64,000 nucleotides of DNA from Desulfomicrobium baculatum DSM 4028 (GTDB taxonomy: Bacteria; Desulfobacterota; Desulfovibrionia; Desulfovibrionales; Desulfomicrobiaceae), in contig NC_013173.1 of the NCBI RefSeq assembly GCF_000023225.1, positions 1,862,501 through 1,926,500 of the forward strand, given 5' to 3'. The position numbers and the translations under genes were made by a program. Within the stretch, counting starts at the first letter, position 1, and every line of letters starts with the position of its first letter. The notes beneath the pieces are model-generated. The model did not search any database and was not told the origin of the DNA. It saw nothing but the letters and a program-made list of their open reading frames with translations. Below, in pieces: positions 52,596 to 62,339 of this stretch.

Positions 52596-53459
52596 TTATT
52601 TCTCTAAGTTGATTCGTTTGTTGTCAATGAGCCGCGCCTTGCCGATTCGCAGGGCCACGGCGGCCAGAACATCGGTGCGGATATGATCCACGGTCTCGAT
52701 ACGCTCGGGGTCGACCAGCTCAAGATAATCAAGCACTCCTGTAGGAATCCGCGCAGCGTAATACTCCATGACTCCCCGGCGCAGCACGGCGCAATCGTCC
52801 TCTCCGGCCCGGATCATGCTTTCAAGCAGACAGAGCCCCTTCTGGATATGCGGGGCCACGGCCCGTTCCTCCGGAGTCAGATAAACATTGCGCGAGCTCA
52901 TGGCCAGCCCGTCGGCCTCGCGCACGATGGGCCTGCCCTCGACGCGCACCGGAATGTCCAGTTCACGCGTCATCTTGCGGATCACGGCCAACTGCTGCCA
53001 GTCCTTCTCGCCGAAGGCGGCAAAGGTCGGCTGCACAAGATTGAAAAGTTTGCAGACCACCGTGGCCACGCCCTGAAAATGAACCGGGCGCGAACGTCCG
53101 CAGAGATTTTTCGTCAACTCCGGAACAGTGACCCAGGTGCCGTGGTCCGGAAGGTACATCTCGTCCTTGCGGGGCGTGAAGAGCACGTCCACGCCGCACT
53201 CGGCGGCCAGGGCGGAGTCGCGCTTGGTGTCGGAGGGGTAGTTTTCCAGATCCTCGCCAGGACCGAACTGGGTCGGGTTGACGAAAATGGAGGCCACCAG
53301 CAGGTCGCAGTGTTCGCGCGCCCAGCGCATCAGGCTCAGATGGCCCTCGTGCCAATAGCCCATGGTCGGCACCAGACCGACGCGAAGCCCCTGCCTGCGC
53401 CACTCAAGACCCAACTCCTGCATGGACTGCGGGTTTTGGACGCAGCGCATCGCGCTCAT
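52596..53459 (-). CDS. panC: pantothenate synthetase
   Basis: A 287-residue enzyme joining pantoate and beta-alanine with ATP. PTMGYWHEGHLSLM has the HxGH nucleotide-binding site, F-V-N-P-T-Q-F-G-P-x-E-D and F-G-E-K-D-W-Q-Q-L are conserved, and M-S-S-R-N replaces the KMSKS loop as usual in PanC. Its start overlaps the stop of the 74-residue gene (ATGA), so panC-panD-panB form one transcript with the genes upstream. Confidence 0.95.
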   Translation of the reverse strand: MSAMRCVQNPQSMQELGLEWRRQGLRVGLVPTMGYWHEGHLSLMRWAREHCDLLVASIFVNPTQFGPGEDLENYPSDTKRDSALAAECGVDVLFTPRKDEMYLPDHGTWVTVPELTKNLCGRSRPVHFQGVATVVCKLFNLVQPTFAAFGEKDWQQLAVIRKMTRELDIPVRVEGRPIVREADGLAMSSRNVYLTPEERAVAPHIQKGLCLLESMIRAGEDDCAVLRRGVMEYYAARIPTGVLDYLELVDPERIETVDHIRTDVLAAVALRIGKARLIDNKRINLEK

Positions 53460-53680
53460 TTGCCCCTCTTGGAATGGATCTGCATATCGAAAAATTCACA
53501 CCCGCAATCGCACACGATCTGATCTCCCTGGCGCCGTCCATCCGGGTCGTCGATGACGTCGTAAAGAACGCCTGTGGCCGGATCGTACACGAACTCCATG
53601 CCGATGACATCGACCATTCCGTACAGGCCGCATTTTCTGCAAATGAAATCCCGAAACTCACCAAAGTCAGCGTGCATCAT
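53456..53680 (-). CDS. small cysteine-containing protein
   Basis: A 74-residue protein with C-R-K-C at about 15-18 and C-D-C-G-C at about 57-61, which could bind zinc or another metal, and a central E-F-V-Y-D-P-A-T-G-V-L-Y-D-V-I-D-D-P-D segment. It overlaps panC by four bases and DUF2721 by 14. No family recognised. Conserved coupling to pantothenate genes would suggest a role there, but that cannot be judged from one genome. Confidence 0.65.
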   Translation of the reverse strand: MMHADFGEFRDFICRKCGLYGMVDVIGMEFVYDPATGVLYDVIDDPDGRRQGDQIVCDCGCEFFDMQIHSKRGK

Positions 53681-54080
53681 CTTCCTCCTGCGAGAGGCTC
53701 AGGCTCTCCAGTTGGATGTTCAGGGCCTGGGTGGAAATGTGGATCTCGCGCGTGGACAGTCCCAGGGAGACCAGCATGGACAGAAGGCTCAATCCGAATA
53801 CGATCTTGCCCATGATCACAAGCCCGGCAAAAAGAAAAAACATGCAGAGAACACACAAAAAAAGACTCAAAACCCCGTACAGCTGCATGAGACGGATCAG
53901 GTTGACCCGCAGGCGCAGACTCTCGATCTGGGCCAACAGGGACTTGCCGTGACTGGACTGATAGCGGTCGTGCAGAGCCCGAATCCTGCTGCCCAGGGCC
54001 AGAAAGCGGTTGGTATAGGCCAGGAGGATGAGCGACAGGGTCGAAAAAAGCAGGGCCGGAGTGGTCAGAGTGATATCCAT
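53667..54080 (-). CDS. DUF2721 membrane protein
   Basis: A 137-residue protein with an N-terminal helix (about 8-28) and two further helices at about 72-112. The start L-T-T-P-A-L-L-F-S-T-L-S-L-I-L-L-A-Y-T-N-R-F-L and following R-I-R-A-L are the DUF2721 signature. AAGGA four bases before the ATG at 54080 decides the start. It begins 11 bp after uup and overlaps the next gene by 14 bp. Function unknown. Confidence 0.78.
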   Translation of the reverse strand: MDITLTTPALLFSTLSLILLAYTNRFLALGSRIRALHDRYQSSHGKSLLAQIESLRLRVNLIRLMQLYGVLSLFLCVLCMFFLFAGLVIMGKIVFGLSLLSMLVSLGLSTREIHISTQALNIQLESLSLSQEEDDAR

Positions 54081-54091
54081 AACATCCTTGT

Positions 54092-55969
54092 CTACGCTTC
54101 GCAAAGCCTGCGCAGCTCTTCGAGCTCGTCCCAGCGGGTCAGGAGCGAGTCCAGTTCGGTTTCCAGAACCTCAAGCCGAACGGCCGCGGCAGCGACGACA
54201 GTGTGATCGTTGGTGTAAAATTCGGGGTCGTTCATCTGTTCCTGCACGGCCGCGATGTCCGCCTCAAGCTGCTCGATGCGCCCGGGCAGGCCGTCCAGTT
54301 CCAGATTTTCCTTGTAGGTCAGCTTGCGCGCCTTTGTAGACCTGGATTTTTGCGCCTTGGCCGGAAGCGGTTCGGGCTCCCGGGTCTCGGGCCGCTGTGA
54401 GAGCCAGTCGTCATAGCCGCCGGCATACTCGACCACCCGCCCCTCGCCCTCGAAGACCAGACAGGACGTGACCGTGTTGTTCAGAAATTCCCGGTCGTGA
54501 CTGACCACGAGCACGGTGCCCGGAAAATCGCCGATAAGTTCCTCCAGAAGCTCAAGGGTCTCCTGGTCGAGATCGTTGGTCGGTTCGTCAAGAACGAGTA
54601 CGTTGCAGGGCCGGGTGAAAAGCTTGGCCAGAAGCAGGCGGTTGCGCTCCCCGCCGGACAGGAGCCCCACCGGAGTCTGGGCCCGGTCCGGAGTGAACAG
54701 GAAATCCTTCAAGTAACCAATGACGTGGCGGCGGTTCTCGTTCACGTCGATGTAGTCCGCGCCCTCGCCGACAATTTCGCGCGCGGTCCTGGTCTCATCA
54801 AGCAGGGATCGCATCTGGTCCGAATAGGCGACCTCCAGATGCGTGCCCTGCCGAACCTTGCCGCTCTGGGGGGCGAGATCGCCGAGGAGCAGCTTCAGGA
54901 GCGTGGTCTTGCCCACGCCGTTGGGGCCGACGATGCCGACCTTGTCGCCGCGCATGATGTTGGCCGAAAAATTGCGAATGACCGGCTCACTTCCCCAGGA
55001 ATAGGAGATGTCCGTGACCTCCAGAACCAGCCCCCCGGTCTTGCGCCCCTCCTGAATCTGCATGGACACCGTGCCGGTTCGTTCACGCCGCTGACTGCGC
55101 TCGGCGCGCATGGCCTGCAGCGCGCGCACGCGCCCCTCGTTGCGGGTGCGGCGGGCTTTGATGCCCTTCCTGATCCAGATCTCCTCTTCCTTGAGCTTCT
55201 GGTCGAACTTGCGCCACAGGGTCTCCTCCGTGGCCAGCACGTCCTCCTTGCGCTGCAGGAAGGTGTCGTAATCGCAGGCCCAATCCACCAGCACGCCCCG
55301 GTCCAATTCAAGGATGCGGTTGGCGACATGACGCAGGAACATGCGGTCATGGGTGATGAAGAACAGGGTCCGGGACTGCTTGATCAGAAATTCTTCGAGC
55401 CAGCGGATGGAGTCCACGTCCAGATGGTTGGTCGGTTCGTCCAGAAAAAGGATATCCGGCTCCCCGGAAAGCGCCCGGGCCAAGAGAGTCTTGCGCTTCA
55501 CGCCGCCGGACAGGGAAGTGAACTGCGCGTCCGGGTCCAGACCCAGATGGGTGATGACCGTGTCGATCTTGCGGGTCAGGCTCCAGCCGGCCTGCTCGTC
55601 GAGCATGCGGTGGGCCCGCGCGAGCAGCGCCGGGTCGACGCAGGCGTCGTCATGACCCTCGTGCCGCAAGGCCGCCAGGCAAAGCCCGGCCTCCCCGGCT
55701 CCGGAAGCCACCACGTCATAGACCGTGCCCGTCAGATCCGCCGGGACCTCCTGCGGCAGGGATGCCGTGGTCAGTCCCTTGCTGAGGCCGACCTCGCCCG
55801 AATCAGGGGAAAGTTCACGGGACAGGATGCGCATGAGCGTGGACTTGCCTTCGCCGTTGCGGCCAAGCAGGCAGATGCGTTCGCCCGCATGAATCTGCAG
55901 GCTGATGTTGTCCAGCAGGAGCGGGCCGGAAAATGAAAGGGAGATATTGCTTGCGCTGATGAGTGCCAT
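54092..55969 (-). CDS. uup: Uup-type ABC-F ATPase
   Basis: A 625-residue soluble protein with two ABC domains and no membrane part. First Walker A GRNGEGKS (36-43), signature LSGGVKRKTLLARAL and LFLDEPTNHLD; second GPNGVGKT, LLSGGERNRLLLAKL and LVLDEPTNDLD. The linker holds the ABC-F arm and the C-terminal 90 residues are a coiled coil, as in Uup, which acts on ribosomes or branched DNA. The first signature contains V in place of E/Q. No good Shine-Dalgarno precedes the ATG. It leads the operon with DUF2721 and pan genes. Confidence 0.88.
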   Translation of the reverse strand: MALISASNISLSFSGPLLLDNISLQIHAGERICLLGRNGEGKSTLMRILSRELSPDSGEVGLSKGLTTASLPQEVPADLTGTVYDVVASGAGEAGLCLAALRHEGHDDACVDPALLARAHRMLDEQAGWSLTRKIDTVITHLGLDPDAQFTSLSGGVKRKTLLARALSGEPDILFLDEPTNHLDVDSIRWLEEFLIKQSRTLFFITHDRMFLRHVANRILELDRGVLVDWACDYDTFLQRKEDVLATEETLWRKFDQKLKEEEIWIRKGIKARRTRNEGRVRALQAMRAERSQRRERTGTVSMQIQEGRKTGGLVLEVTDISYSWGSEPVIRNFSANIMRGDKVGIVGPNGVGKTTLLKLLLGDLAPQSGKVRQGTHLEVAYSDQMRSLLDETRTAREIVGEGADYIDVNENRRHVIGYLKDFLFTPDRAQTPVGLLSGGERNRLLLAKLFTRPCNVLVLDEPTNDLDQETLELLEELIGDFPGTVLVVSHDREFLNNTVTSCLVFEGEGRVVEYAGGYDDWLSQRPETREPEPLPAKAQKSRSTKARKLTYKENLELDGLPGRIEQLEADIAAVQEQMNDPEFYTNDHTVVAAAAVRLEVLETELDSLLTRWDELEELRRLCEA

Positions 55970-56045
55970 GGATTGGGGAAAGCGGGTTGGTTGTTCGGAC
56001 GCCCCGACTAGTAGGGAGAATCACCCGGATTGTCCAGAAAGGAAT

Positions 56046-56726
56046 CTACCGCCTGAAAAGCCTGACCCAGCGCAGGATGTTGAACATGCTGGCCAGGGCC
56101 TGGGCCAGGTAGGTCAGGGCGCAGGCCGTCAGAATCCGGCGGGCCGCCCTTTCGTCCTCGGGCGGAATGTATTTCCCGGTCTTGAGCAGCGGCAGCGCGC
56201 GGTTGAAGCTCGCGTCCAGTTCCACGGGCAGGGTCACGAGATGAACGACCACCGGGATGCCGAGCACGAATACCGCGCCGACCAGCAGCAGGCGGCCGAC
56301 CATGGGCACCTGCAATGCCGCGCCCAAAAGCGGCGCGATCATGAGGGCCGCCGCCCCGATGCGCTCGGCCCAGATCCCGAACATGACCAGCCCGGTGCGG
56401 AAACGCAGCAGTCCGTCCCCGGACTGGTCCTGCAGGGCGTGCCCCACCTCGTGGGCGGCCACGACCACGGCGGTCAGGGAACGCTTGCCGCTGCTCGCGG
56501 GATTGAGACGCACAACCTTGTCCCTGGGGTCGTAGTGGTCGCCAAGCTCCGTCGTCTCCACGCCCACGCCCGCAAGATTCAGATCCCGCACCAGAATCCG
56601 GGCCAGATCGATGCCGGTGCCGGAAAAATATTCATCCCGGCCGTAGCGCTCCAGCACATGTCTGGCCCATAGTCCTGGCCCGGCTATGAGCACGATCAGG
56701 ACGACAAGCCAGGCAACATAGGGCAT
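56046..56726 (-). CDS. membrane zinc metallopeptidase (YugP type)
   Basis: A 226-residue protein with an N-terminal helix (3-20), HEVGHALQ at 92-99 as the zinc-binding HExxH, and two further helices at about 118-162. This is the Zn_peptidase_2/YugP family. G-T-G-x-D-L-A-R and V-R-L-N-P-A are further conserved blocks. The start shares one base with the nitroreductase stop (TGATG). The third zinc ligand is probably an Asp/Glu/His some 40 residues later; not identified with certainty. Confidence 0.83.
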   Translation of the reverse strand: MPYVAWLVVLIVLIAGPGLWARHVLERYGRDEYFSGTGIDLARILVRDLNLAGVGVETTELGDHYDPRDKVVRLNPASSGKRSLTAVVVAAHEVGHALQDQSGDGLLRFRTGLVMFGIWAERIGAAALMIAPLLGAALQVPMVGRLLLVGAVFVLGIPVVVHLVTLPVELDASFNRALPLLKTGKYIPPEDERAARRILTACALTYLAQALASMFNILRWVRLFRR

Positions 56727-57475
56727 CAGACCTTGCCCACGGGAGCCAGGTACAGGGCGAACTCGTCTTCCCCGTCAACGCCCAAGAGCTCGTCCAGCGC
56801 CTGCTGGTGAAAGGCTGCCACGGCGCAGGTGCCGCAGCCCACGGCCTGCACCGCCAGATACAGGTTCTGGCAGGCGTGCCCGGCGTCGAGGGCGATGACC
56901 CGGTGGGCGGCCTCCATGTAGCGCCATTCCATGCGGTACGGAATGGTCGCCCAGACCAGGACCACGGGCGCCCTGGTCACAAAGGTCTGCATGAGCACGG
57001 CCTCGTGCTGACGGGCCGTGAACTCCGCGCTGGCCACAGATTCCAGCACCAGGGCGTGGTCAAGGGGCAGATAGCGGTACACGCCCTGCTCCAGGGAACT
57101 ACAGTTGTTGACCAGTACGTATGTTTCCAGGGCATGCCTGCACCCGGCCGAAGGGACGGTGCGAAAGACACTGGCCGGACCGCCCTTCCTGCGCACGCCC
57201 TGCACAGCCCAGAGCAGAAAACCAAGCTCTTCGGGACGAAGCGGCTCATCGCGCCAGGCCCGATGGCTTTTGCGTTCAGCCAAGGCGCGGACCAGATCGA
57301 CGCGCCCGGCAAAGGCCGTGGCCGGGTCGCCCGGCAGCGGGATACGAATCTGACCCTCCCGGACTGGTTTCTGCACCGGAGGCGGCGCGATGCCGCGATT
57401 CTGGTCCGAGCGGGAAAAATCGAGCTGCAACCGCAGGTCATCCCTCAAAAAATCGCGCATGGTCCGCATGTTCAC
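56726..57475 (-). CDS. SagB/ThcOx-type nitroreductase
   Basis: A 249-residue flavoprotein of the SagB group: R-K-S-H-R-A-W near residue 70, L-S/R-x-E-E-L-G-F-L-L-W-A-x-Q-G-V-R, S-A-G-C-R-H-A-L-E-T-Y-V, then G-V-Y-R-Y-L-P-x-x-H and D-A-G-H-A-C-Q-N-L-Y-L-A. Members oxidise azoline rings in some peptide pathways, but no peptide-modification gene is nearby, so the substrate is unknown. The GTG at 57475 has GGAGG seven bases upstream, better than the ATG six bases later. Both ends overlap neighbours. Confidence 0.82.
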   Translation of the reverse strand: MNMRTMRDFLRDDLRLQLDFSRSDQNRGIAPPPVQKPVREGQIRIPLPGDPATAFAGRVDLVRALAERKSHRAWRDEPLRPEELGFLLWAVQGVRRKGGPASVFRTVPSAGCRHALETYVLVNNCSSLEQGVYRYLPLDHALVLESVASAEFTARQHEAVLMQTFVTRAPVVLVWATIPYRMEWRYMEAAHRVIALDAGHACQNLYLAVQAVGCGTCAVAAFHQQALDELLGVDGEDEFALYLAPVGKV

Positions 57476-58611
57476 GATCCACCCTCCTCTCCTGGGTTGA
57501 CAATCAACCGTGACGCGGCAGGCGCCAGCACCAGCCGCCGATAATAGGCCAGCACCAGACAGGTCATGGGCAGGGCGATCAGGAGGCCGAGCATGCCCAG
57601 GAGCTTGCCCCAGATCGAAAGCGACAGGAGCATCACGGCCGGGGACAGACCCATGGCCTTGCCCAGAATGCGTGGCACGAGCACAGCGTCCTGGATGATC
57701 TGCACGACCACGAAGACAAGTCCGGTCATTCCCATGACCACCCAGAAGGACTGGCCGGTCTCGAGAGCGTGGATGGCGGCCAGCACAACGGCCGGAATAA
57801 GACCGATCAACTGGAGATACGGCACGAGATTAAGGAGCCCGACGAAGAATCCGAGCAGGATGCCCATGGGCAGACCCACCAGGGAGAAGCCGGTGGCAAA
57901 AAAAATACCGAGGATGCCCGCGATGGTCGTCTGTCCACGAAAATAGCGGTTCATGGCCACATCGAATTCCTCGACGAAAGACACCACGCTGTCTCGGTAC
58001 TGGGGCGGAATCATTTCTTTCCAGGCGACCCGAACCTTCTGGAAATCCATGAGCAGAAAGATCAGGTACAAAAGAACCACGGCCGGCACGACCAGAGCCA
58101 GGAGCACGCTGTAGGTGCCGCTGATGATCCCCATGAGTCCCGGCAAAACCTTGCGCAGGGTGGACTGGGCCATGGAAATGAAACTGTCGGTGCGAAAGAA
58201 ATTCCGCACTTCGGGCGTGTCGAAATAATCCCGCAAGGCCTGCCACACATCGGGCGGCAGGCGGTTGGCGGCCTCCTCGGCCAGTTTGGAGTTGCTGACC
58301 AGATCGGAAATGAGCCGACCCATGTGCGCCGCCTCGCGGCCCATGAGCGGGATGACGATCCAGCAAAGCCCGCCGAGCACGGCAAAGAAAAAAAACAGGG
58401 TCAACCCTATGGCCAGCCCCCTGCTCTTCACGAACATCTGCACGCGGTAGACCAACGGATTTAGGATATAGGCCAGGAGCAGGGCCACGGCAAAGGGGAT
58501 GAGCACGTCGCTGAGGTACCCGAGGGTCGTGATGACGCCCCAGAGCAGTCCTGCGGCCAGGGCCATGCGCACGACGCGATCGAAGGAATACGGTGTCTTG
58601 TCGAGAATCAT
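57472..58611 (-). CDS. AI-2E family (PerM) permease
   Basis: A 379-residue protein with seven to eight membrane helices and the family blocks L-A-Y-I-L-N-P-L-V, N-L-V-P-Y-L-Q-L-I-G-L-I-P-A-V and V-V-Q-I-I-Q-D-A-V-L-V-P-R-I-L-G. The family includes TqsA (autoinducer-2 release) and YdiK/PerM. GGGAGGG three bases before ATG 58611 decides the start; the upstream in-frame start adds a 44-residue stretch with no site. It overlaps the nitroreductase start by four bases and its role here is unknown. Confidence 0.87.
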   Translation of the reverse strand: MILDKTPYSFDRVVRMALAAGLLWGVITTLGYLSDVLIPFAVALLLAYILNPLVYRVQMFVKSRGLAIGLTLFFFFAVLGGLCWIVIPLMGREAAHMGRLISDLVSNSKLAEEAANRLPPDVWQALRDYFDTPEVRNFFRTDSFISMAQSTLRKVLPGLMGIISGTYSVLLALVVPAVVLLYLIFLLMDFQKVRVAWKEMIPPQYRDSVVSFVEEFDVAMNRYFRGQTTIAGILGIFFATGFSLVGLPMGILLGFFVGLLNLVPYLQLIGLIPAVVLAAIHALETGQSFWVVMGMTGLVFVVVQIIQDAVLVPRILGKAMGLSPAVMLLSLSIWGKLLGMLGLLIALPMTCLVLAYYRRLVLAPAASRLIVNPGEEGGS

Positions 58612-58862
58612 CAGCCCTCCCGAGGCTTGGCGATGCAATAAATGCGCAGGAAAACGACTGTCTTGCTTGCCGATAGCAGAGTAGAGAATGCCTTGGAAGT
58701 CCCGTATTCGTACCCTTGATTTGATACCGGGCTTGTCATACATTCATTAACTTATTCAATGCTTACCGCTTCGTGATCATGGCATCTTCTTCCGTTTGGC
58801 ATACCCGTTGCCGGAGAAGTTTTTATCGATCGGATTCATTTCCATACCGGGAGACCATCAAA

Positions 58863-60752
58863 ATGGCCTTTGCACCCACGTTTTTCCACACCTTTTTGGA
58901 AACTTGCGATCGGCACCGCGACAACCTCGCTTTCATCTACCGCGTGGGCGAAGACGAATTCAGGGTCACCTACGAAAAATTCTTCGAGGACGTGCTCATC
59001 CTTGCCCGGGCTTTCAAGGCCAACAAAGTGCGCAAAGGCGACAAGGTCTTCATCCTCTCCGATAACCGCTACTCCTGGATCGTCACCGACATGGCCCTGC
59101 AGGCCCTGGGAGCGGTCAGCGTTCCGCGCGGCACCGACACGCCTCCGAGTGAAATCGAATTCATCGTCAACCATTCGGACGCCGAATTTCTAATCGTCGA
59201 GACGGACAAAATCTACAAGGATTGCCAGGCGCTGATCAAAAGCCTCAAACTCAAGGGCGTGTTCATCTGCGCCAGCTCCGAAAAGCACTCCTGGTTCGAA
59301 AAGGCCACCTCATACGCGGAACTGCTTGAAAACCGTTCCATCGAGCCAAAAGAGATCGAATGGTTCAAGGGCCTTGCCGACAGCATCTCCCCGGAGGACG
59401 TGCTGACCATCATCTACACCTCCGGCACCACCGGCACCCCCAAAGGGGTCATGCTCGACCATTCCAACATCATGCACAACGTGCGCACCCTGCCTCCGCT
59501 CATCAGGCTGCAGTCCGATGATGTCTGGGTATCCATTCTGCCGACCTGGCATATCTTCGAACGCACGGCGGAATATATCGGCATCGCCAACGGCAGCTGT
59601 CTGGTCTACTCCTCCATCCGCACCTTCGCCGCGGATCTGGAATCCTACAAACCAACGCTGGTCGCCACAGTGCCGCGCATCTGGGAGTCCCTGTATTCCA
59701 AAATCACGACGGGCCTGAAGAAGAAGGATCCCAAAAAAGCCAAGATCTTCAATCTGCTGGTGCGGGTTTCCGCCGCCTACCGCCGCAACGCTCGCGTGCT
59801 GCGCGACCAGTTGCCCGTGTTCCAAAAAAAATCCTTGCCTGTGCGCTTTGCGGACAAGGTGCAGGCCCTTGTTTCAAACATATTCCTCTTCCTGCCCAAC
59901 CTCTTGGCCAAGAAAAAACTTGTCCTCGTGCAGGAAAAATTCGGTGGCCGACTGAAAGGCGCCATCAGCGGCGGCGGCAGTCTGCCGCCCTATCTGGATG
60001 AATGGATCGACGCCATCGGCATCCGCATCATCAACGCCTACGGCATGACGGAATGCTCGCCAGGCATCGCCGGACGCGGATTCAACTGCGACGTCTTCGG
60101 CACCATCGGCCCCCCTGTGGGCGAAACCGAACTGCGCATCGTCAATGACCAGGGGGAGCCGGTTCCCAATGGCATTGAAGGCGAAATCCAGGTTCGCGGG
60201 GCGCAGGTCTTCAAGGGCTACTACAAGAACGACGAAGCCAACGCCGGTGCCTTCACCTCCGACGGCTTCCTGCGCACCGGCGACCTCGGACGGCTGACCC
60301 TCACCGGGGAACTGGTCATTACCGGCCGGGCCAAGGAGATCATCGTCCTGGCCAGCGGCGAAAACGTCGACCCGACCAACATCGAGGCCACCCTGTCCAT
60401 GTTCCCCTTCGTCCAGGATGCGGTGCTCGTGGGCCAGGACAAGAAGGGCCTGGGCGCGCTTATCGTCCCGGATCTGGAGAAGCTGCGCGAGTTCGTGCTG
60501 GAGAAGTACAACCAGGTGCTCGAAGAGACAGAGGGCGCCCTGCGCGACAAACAGCTTCTCGACCGTCTGCGCGAAGAGATGAACAAGCTCCTCAATGCCA
60601 AGAAAGGGTTCAAGCCTTACGAAAAGCTCCAGAACATCCATTTTCTCGACAAGGAGTTCACCCTCGGCGAAGAGTTGACCAACTCCTTCAAGAAAAAGCG
60701 CCATGTCATTGAACAGAAATACAAGGATATCATCAACCGATTGCTGAAATAA
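58863..60752 (+). CDS. AMP-forming long-chain acyl-CoA synthetase
   Basis: A 629-residue enzyme of the ANL superfamily. P-loop IYTSGTTGTPKGVML at about 183-197, motif YGMTE at about 392, and the adenylate-binding T-G-D-L-G and K-E-I-I-V-L-A-S-G-E-N-V blocks are present. Length and middle insert (about 300-360, basic, R-F-A-D-K-V) match FAA-type long-chain fatty acid-CoA ligases. GGGAG precedes the ATG at 58863 and an upstream in-frame start is weaker. Fatty acid activation for lipid synthesis or breakdown is expected; the exact chain length is not readable. Confidence 0.9.
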   Translation: MAFAPTFFHTFLETCDRHRDNLAFIYRVGEDEFRVTYEKFFEDVLILARAFKANKVRKGDKVFILSDNRYSWIVTDMALQALGAVSVPRGTDTPPSEIEFIVNHSDAEFLIVETDKIYKDCQALIKSLKLKGVFICASSEKHSWFEKATSYAELLENRSIEPKEIEWFKGLADSISPEDVLTIIYTSGTTGTPKGVMLDHSNIMHNVRTLPPLIRLQSDDVWVSILPTWHIFERTAEYIGIANGSCLVYSSIRTFAADLESYKPTLVATVPRIWESLYSKITTGLKKKDPKKAKIFNLLVRVSAAYRRNARVLRDQLPVFQKKSLPVRFADKVQALVSNIFLFLPNLLAKKKLVLVQEKFGGRLKGAISGGGSLPPYLDEWIDAIGIRIINAYGMTECSPGIAGRGFNCDVFGTIGPPVGETELRIVNDQGEPVPNGIEGEIQVRGAQVFKGYYKNDEANAGAFTSDGFLRTGDLGRLTLTGELVITGRAKEIIVLASGENVDPTNIEATLSMFPFVQDAVLVGQDKKGLGALIVPDLEKLREFVLEKYNQVLEETEGALRDKQLLDRLREEMNKLLNAKKGFKPYEKLQNIHFLDKEFTLGEELTNSFKKKRHVIEQKYKDIINRLLK

Positions 60753-60866
60753 TTTTGCCGCCTTTGGGCAGGACGCGCGAAAAGTCCGCTCAGAGCGGCC
60801 ATGGCGCGATTTAACCCCCGCGTGATTGCGGACATGCTCCATCCCGGCTGCGACGAGGATTCCACA

Positions 60867-62339
60867 ATGGCCTCTCACGAGCTTGTTCGGCATTGGACGC
60901 GCTTCTCCGACACCGCGATCCTGCCGGATCGGGAGCGCGAAACGAAGACGCTGCGCGTGCTGGTCCTTGCACCCATAGCGCTGCTGACTTTTTTCTTCGG
61001 CGGCGCCAGACCCTGGATCTGGCAAAGCGTGGCCGGACTTTTCTTCATCTGCCTGGGGGCATGGCTTTTGCGGCACTCGATTCCCGCGTCCGCAAAGCGT
61101 TTAAGCGGCTTTGCGGGCATGGCGTGCGCACTGCTGCTCGTGCCGCTCGCGCAGACCATCCCGCTCCCAGCCGCGCTGCTTGAAATCCTCTCGCCGGTCC
61201 GCGCCCAATGGACCCAGGCCCTGCTTCAATTTGGGAACACCTCCAACGTGACCATCAGCTACGATCTCCTGACGACCTGGACGCAGCTGGTCTGGTGGCT
61301 CTTCCTGGTTATTTTTGCTGTATTGCTGAGCCAGGCGTTATCTCGCGAGGCGAAATTGCCGACCTGGCTTCTGCACTTTCTTTTCGTGCTGGCCGGACTG
61401 CAAGCCATGTACGGCATCGCCCAGACCCTGCTTCCTTCCCTGGGCGTATTGTGGGACACCCACGCGGCCACCGGACAGGCATACAAAGGGTACGCACGCG
61501 GCACGTTCATCAACCGCAACCATTTCGCGGCTTTTCTGGGACTGCTCTGGCCCGTGCTCCTGGCCTACCTCCTGGTCCTCAAATCCCCGCGCAAAATGGA
61601 ACAAATCCTGGGCGAGCGGCAACGGGCGCAACTCCTCGTGCAGAAAAAAGCCTTCGGCATCTTCTGCCTTGCCCTGGTCGTTCTCGCCCTGTTCTTCAGT
61701 CAGTCACGGGGCGGCATTCTGGCTGCCATGCTCGCGTTCACCCTACTCTCTCTTTTTGCCGGGCTCTGGCGCAAACGGGTGGCCGTCGCCCTGGCGACCT
61801 GCTGGATCATCATGCTCGGGTACGGGGCGGTCATCGGCCTTGAAGGCCTGACAAACCGATTCCTGCAGCTCGACCACGGTATGGCCGGAAGGGTGGAGAT
61901 GTGGAAAGACGGTTGGAAAATCCTGCAGGACCACCCCCTGACCGGCACCGGGCTGGGAACCTATCCCGAGGCTTCCCGCGCCTACCAGAACGCCTTCAGC
62001 CCGGAACGGCGGGCCGACCATGCCCACAACGACTACCTCGAGACTGCCGTGGAACTGGGTCTGCCTGCCGCCTGCGTTCTCATCGGGGGTATCTGGGGAC
62101 TGTGGTGCCTGCGGGCCGTTCTTCTGTGGCGCGCGCGCACGACCATGGATCCCGACCGCCTGCTCCTGGCCGCGGGTTCCCTGGCGGCTCTGGGAGGATA
62201 CATGCTGCACGGCTGGGTGGAGTTCAACAACGCCATTCCGGCCAATCAACTGACCGCGGTGACCATGGCCGCGTTCCACTTCCACATCACGGAACACGGG
62301 ATTTTCCGGCATCCGGTAAGACCGCAAAAGGCCCTCTAG
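60867..62339 (+). CDS. O-antigen-ligase/Wzy-like membrane protein
   Basis: A 490-residue protein with about eleven or twelve membrane helices and the Wzy_C signature around 345-400: R-V-E-M-W-K-D-G-W-K-I-L-Q-D-H-P-L-T-G-T-G-L-G-T-Y and H-A-H-N-D-Y-L-E-T-A-V-E-L-G. Such proteins ligate or polymerise polysaccharide on lipid carriers at the periplasmic face. GAGG eight bases before ATG 60867 decides among several starts. It is convergent with the J-domain gene, the ends overlapping by four bases, and no glycosyltransferase is seen in the window. Confidence 0.85.
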   Translation: MASHELVRHWTRFSDTAILPDRERETKTLRVLVLAPIALLTFFFGGARPWIWQSVAGLFFICLGAWLLRHSIPASAKRLSGFAGMACALLLVPLAQTIPLPAALLEILSPVRAQWTQALLQFGNTSNVTISYDLLTTWTQLVWWLFLVIFAVLLSQALSREAKLPTWLLHFLFVLAGLQAMYGIAQTLLPSLGVLWDTHAATGQAYKGYARGTFINRNHFAAFLGLLWPVLLAYLLVLKSPRKMEQILGERQRAQLLVQKKAFGIFCLALVVLALFFSQSRGGILAAMLAFTLLSLFAGLWRKRVAVALATCWIIMLGYGAVIGLEGLTNRFLQLDHGMAGRVEMWKDGWKILQDHPLTGTGLGTYPEASRAYQNAFSPERRADHAHNDYLETAVELGLPAACVLIGGIWGLWCLRAVLLWRARTTMDPDRLLLAAGSLAALGGYMLHGWVEFNNAIPANQLTAVTMAAFHFHITEHGIFRHPVRPQKAL

